Shown: positions 5,376 to 6,084 of the stretch, in pieces
Position numbering within the stretch: position 1 is the first letter of the stretch
Layout: every line of letters begins with the position of its first letter
Assembly: GCA_021200075.1 (NCBI GenBank)
Contig: JAJQGZ010000032.1
Coordinates: forward strand, 1 to 6,084
Direction: 5' to 3'
Length of the DNA: 6,084 nucleotides
DNA from: Clostridiales bacterium
GTDB lineage: Bacteria > Bacillota > Clostridia > Oscillospirales > Acutalibacteraceae
Program-made: the position numbers and the translations under genes
The notes under the pieces: model-generated
What the model saw: the letters and a program-made list of their open reading frames with translations, nothing else
The model's database searches: none
Told to the model about the DNA's origin: nothing

Positions 5376-5509
5376 TACTCCGGTTTAGCTGTCATATGTG
5401 TAATACTCTCCGTCGGTTTCGTCCGCTCCTGCCGAGCAGGTGAAGCATACGGCGCAGGTAATCACAAGGACTGCCGTGATGATTGACAAAATCTTTTTTC
5501 ATAATAAAA

Positions 5510-5515
5510 CCTACT
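5510..5515 (-). promoter_or_regulatory. Ribosome binding site and start of the transglutaminase-like gene
   Basis: AGTAGG on the minus strand lies 7 nt upstream of the ATG at 5502-5500. The ATG is followed by six A residues. Read as written the frame is MKKDFVNHHG; with one A fewer it becomes MKKILSIITAVLVI, a clear export signal. This decides both the start and the first frame correction. Confidence 0.6.
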
Positions 5516-5540
5516 TTCGTAAAAATGATTTTGTACCTTC

Positions 5541-5558
5541 TTTATATAATTATATAAA
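5541..5558. repeat. 18-bp perfect AT palindrome in the upstream region
   Basis: Positions 5541-5558 read the same on both strands (TTTATATAA followed by its reverse complement). It coincides with the candidate -10 region of the minus-strand gene, so it could be an operator or merely an easily melted start region. Because it is pure A/T in an A/T-rich stretch, significance is limited. Confidence 0.45.
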
Positions 5559-5568
5559 TTTAGTTAAA
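5541..5568 (-). promoter_or_regulatory. Probable promoter of the transglutaminase-like gene
   Basis: On the minus strand TTTAAC (5568-5563) and TATAAA (5546-5541) are 16 bp apart, a modest sigma-A match, giving a leader of about 30 nt. An alternative -10 TATAAT lies at 5554-5549 but has no good -35. The region is so AT-rich that chance matches are likely. It is much weaker than the promoter of the convergent gene. Confidence 0.35.
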
Positions 5569-5703
5569 CACTCCTTCATATTTATTTTACTACTGTGCTT
5601 TATTTATTTCTATAGTGATTTTTAATAAAAATAAAGGCTGATATTTGTATAATTTAACCAAACGCAATTTTCAAACCTTGCACAGGGTGGGCTATGGGTA
5701 AAA

Positions 5704-5741
5704 TTTTAGGCGAGCGATGCATTTGCACCGCCCGCCTAAAA
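5704..5741. repeat. Long stem-loop TTTTAGGCG...CGCCTAAAA
   Basis: An 18-nt arm (5704-5721) faces an 18-nt arm (5724-5741) with a 2-nt centre. Sixteen positions are Watson-Crick. The other two (5713 and 5717 with their partners) are A-C mismatches on a plus-strand transcript but G-U wobbles on a minus-strand transcript, so the minus-strand RNA would fold over its whole length. It directly abuts the tandem repeats that follow. It could be a terminator for a minus-strand transcript coming from beyond the window (the stem ends in TTTTA), or a member of an intergenic palindromic repeat family. Confidence 0.65.
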
Positions 5742-5882
5742 ATCGTATTCGATTAACCATATGGTCAAATTGTATTCGCCCACATAAAAATTATATTTCG
5801 ATTAATCGTATGGTCGAATTGTATTCATGCACATAAATCATAACCGGCTAACCGTAGAGGGTGAATTGTATTCGTCCGCAAC
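5738..5882. repeat. Three degenerate 48-49 bp tandem repeats
   Basis: Units lie at 5738-5785 (48 bp), 5786-5834 (49 bp) and 5835-5882 (48 bp). Each has an A-rich start, a TTAACC/TTAATC/CTAACC block, a central (C/G)AATTGTATTC block and a CACAT/CACAT/GCAAC end. A fourth, poorer copy may run from 5883 to about 5929 (CAACCGTAG, TTGTATTTA). Unit 3 keeps an 8-bp hairpin with two G-U pairs (GGGTGAAT/ATTCGTCC, loop TGT); units 1 and 2 have lost parts of it. The core ACCGTAGrGGGTGAAT resembles CCGTAGGGGCGGAT at 2056-2069, so these look like decayed relatives of the 78-bp element. They are not CRISPR: there are no unique spacers. Confidence 0.6.
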
Positions 5883-5922
5883 AAACGGCAATCAAACAAC
5901 CAACCGTAGTACCTTGTATTTA

Positions 5923-5958
5923 CTAAAAGTTTATAAATAATTGGAATTATCATATAAT
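5923..5958 (+). promoter_or_regulatory. Promoter-like unit A with CTAAAAGTTTA box
   Basis: TTTATA (5930-5935) and a consensus TATAAT (5953-5958) are separated by 17 bp. An 11-bp box CTAAAAGTTTA (5923-5933) overlaps the -35 so that its TTTA is the first part of the hexamer. The arrangement matches unit B at 6049-6084 base for base in spacing. No gene follows within the window. AT-richness lowers confidence. Confidence 0.35.
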
Positions 5959-6007
5959 TTTCTATTAAAATACAAGAAGTAAATTACACAACGATAAAAA
6001 CTATTCA

Positions 6008-6059
6008 TAAAGTTTTAGACGATACACAGTAGTAGTACTCCATAAATGCTAAAACTTTA
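6008..6059. repeat. 11-bp inverted repeat flanking the right-end promoter
   Basis: TAAAGTTTTAG (6008-6018) is the exact reverse complement of CTAAAACTTTA (6049-6059), with 30 bp between. A one-mismatch direct copy lies at 5923-5933. Three copies of one 11-bp motif within 137 bp next to promoter-like sequences look like binding sites for a regulator, although the motif is AT-rich. Confidence 0.45.
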
Positions 6060-6084
6060 CTAATATAACAAAATATGGTATACT
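6049..6084 (+). promoter_or_regulatory. Promoter-like unit B with CTAAAACTTTA box and extended -10
   Basis: TTTACT (6056-6061) and TATACT (6079-6084) are 17 bp apart, with TGG (6076-6078) giving an extended -10. The box CTAAAACTTTA (6049-6059) overlaps the -35 exactly as in unit A, and its reverse complement lies at 6008-6018. The unit would drive a rightward gene beginning outside the window. Confidence 0.5.

Larger units (their letters stand above)
2326..5502 (-). pseudogene. Large secreted transglutaminase-like protein with Fn3 tail, broken by seven frameshifts and two TAA codons
   Basis: Restored length is 1057 residues. A signal peptide (MKKILSIITA start, SAGA|DE near 26) precedes an unrecognised N-terminal domain (about 43-250). 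The transglutaminase-like core follows: AYGALLGN, catalytic CDGYS (Cys300), HAWNIV (His334) and YYYDATF (Asp360), a complete Cys-His-Asp triad. Next come beta modules with LVEGEDYYIV, VAGTDFTVSF and LTEGTDYRI (about 550-817), a Gly/Ser/Asp linker (about 824-852) and two Fn3 domains ending TIKVKM. By family such domains are papain-like cysteine proteases or transamidases; here it would act outside the cell on wall or surface substrates, unknown which. Breaks: 5494-5499, 4608-4614, 3163-3175, about 2945-2950, 2814-2818, 2603-2608 and 2431-2437; in-frame TAA at 5385-5387 and 3557-3559. Net indel correction is +3, giving exactly 1058 codons. Preserved motifs favour sequencing error over decay. Confidence 0.75.
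5503..6084. other. Gene-free right end (582 bp)
   Basis: No supported coding sequence lies here. Short frames, for example on the plus strand ending at 5625, overlap the neighbouring gene's signal peptide and upstream region and have no ribosome binding site or recognisable product. The stretch holds the upstream region of the minus-strand gene, the stem-loop, the tandem repeats and the twin promoter-like units listed separately. I see nothing convincing in 5569-5703 or 5977-6007. Confidence 0.6.

Noticed and set aside
3557..5387. Alternative genetic code with TAA read as an amino acid
   Set aside because: Only two TAA codons interrupt one gene, other frames end with TAA normally, and the breaks are dominated by indels that recoding cannot explain.
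168..5502. Programmed ribosomal frameshifting or phase variation as the cause of the breaks
   Set aside because: Twelve breaks of both signs in two genes cannot be programmed sites; run lengths of 5-7 are short for phase-variable tracts, and several breaks are not at runs.
5201..5625. Two plus-strand ORFs opposite the start of the minus-strand gene and its upstream region
   Set aside because: The first is antisense to the N-terminal domain. The second crosses the signal peptide and promoter region; neither has a plausible start or product.
5738..5929. CRISPR array
   Set aside because: The 48-49 bp units are diverged along their whole length and contiguous; there are no conserved repeats alternating with unique spacers.

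Overview
The window looks like a chromosomal segment of a low-to-mid GC Gram-positive bacterium, most likely a gut-type Clostridia (Oscillospiraceae/Ruminococcaceae-like). This rests on consensus sigma-A promoters, AGG-type ribosome binding sites, and two exported proteins built from wall-associated modules (glucosaminidase, SH3-like, transglutaminase-like, fibronectin type III). A palindromic GTAGGGGCGGAT-type intergenic repeat fits the same group. The organism assignment is an inference from style, not from a marker gene.

Layout. Positions 1-167 hold a short leader region with a perfect extended -10 sigma-A promoter (81-109). Positions 168-2019 (+) encode a secreted cell-wall glucosaminidase-like protein: signal peptide, GH73-type catalytic region interrupted by an SH3-like segment, then two C-terminal Fn3 domains. 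Positions 2020-2325 are the convergent intergenic region, with a 78-bp palindromic repeat element and a strong stem-loop that probably serves as a shared terminator. Positions 2326-5502 (-) encode a large secreted transglutaminase-like protein: signal peptide, unknown N-terminal domain, Cys-His-Asp transglutaminase core, beta-sandwich modules, Gly/Ser linker, then two Fn3 domains. Positions 5503-6084 carry no gene. They hold the probable promoter of the minus-strand gene with an 18-bp perfect palindrome, a long stem-loop, three degenerate 48-49 bp tandem repeats related to the 2057-2134 element, and two promoter-like units of matching architecture pointing out of the right edge.

Neither large gene is open as written. 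The plus-strand gene needs five single-frame corrections, and the minus-strand gene needs seven plus two in-frame TAA codons read through. After correction both reading frames close exactly (617 and 1058 codons including stop), and domain motifs stay intact across every break. At least seven of the twelve indels fall in mononucleotide runs of 5-7 bases. The simplest reading is uncorrected homopolymer-type sequencing error over two real genes; recent pseudogenisation is the alternative. I list both the restored genes and the open fragments.

How the genes work together: both products are predicted to be exported and both end in lysine-rich Fn3 pairs finishing in a KVK-type tail, so both probably act at the cell surface. 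They are convergent, not co-transcribed, so a functional link is only suggested. I see no evidence for a new defence, mobile or RNA system. The most interesting non-coding material is the repeat family and the twin promoter-like units at the right end.
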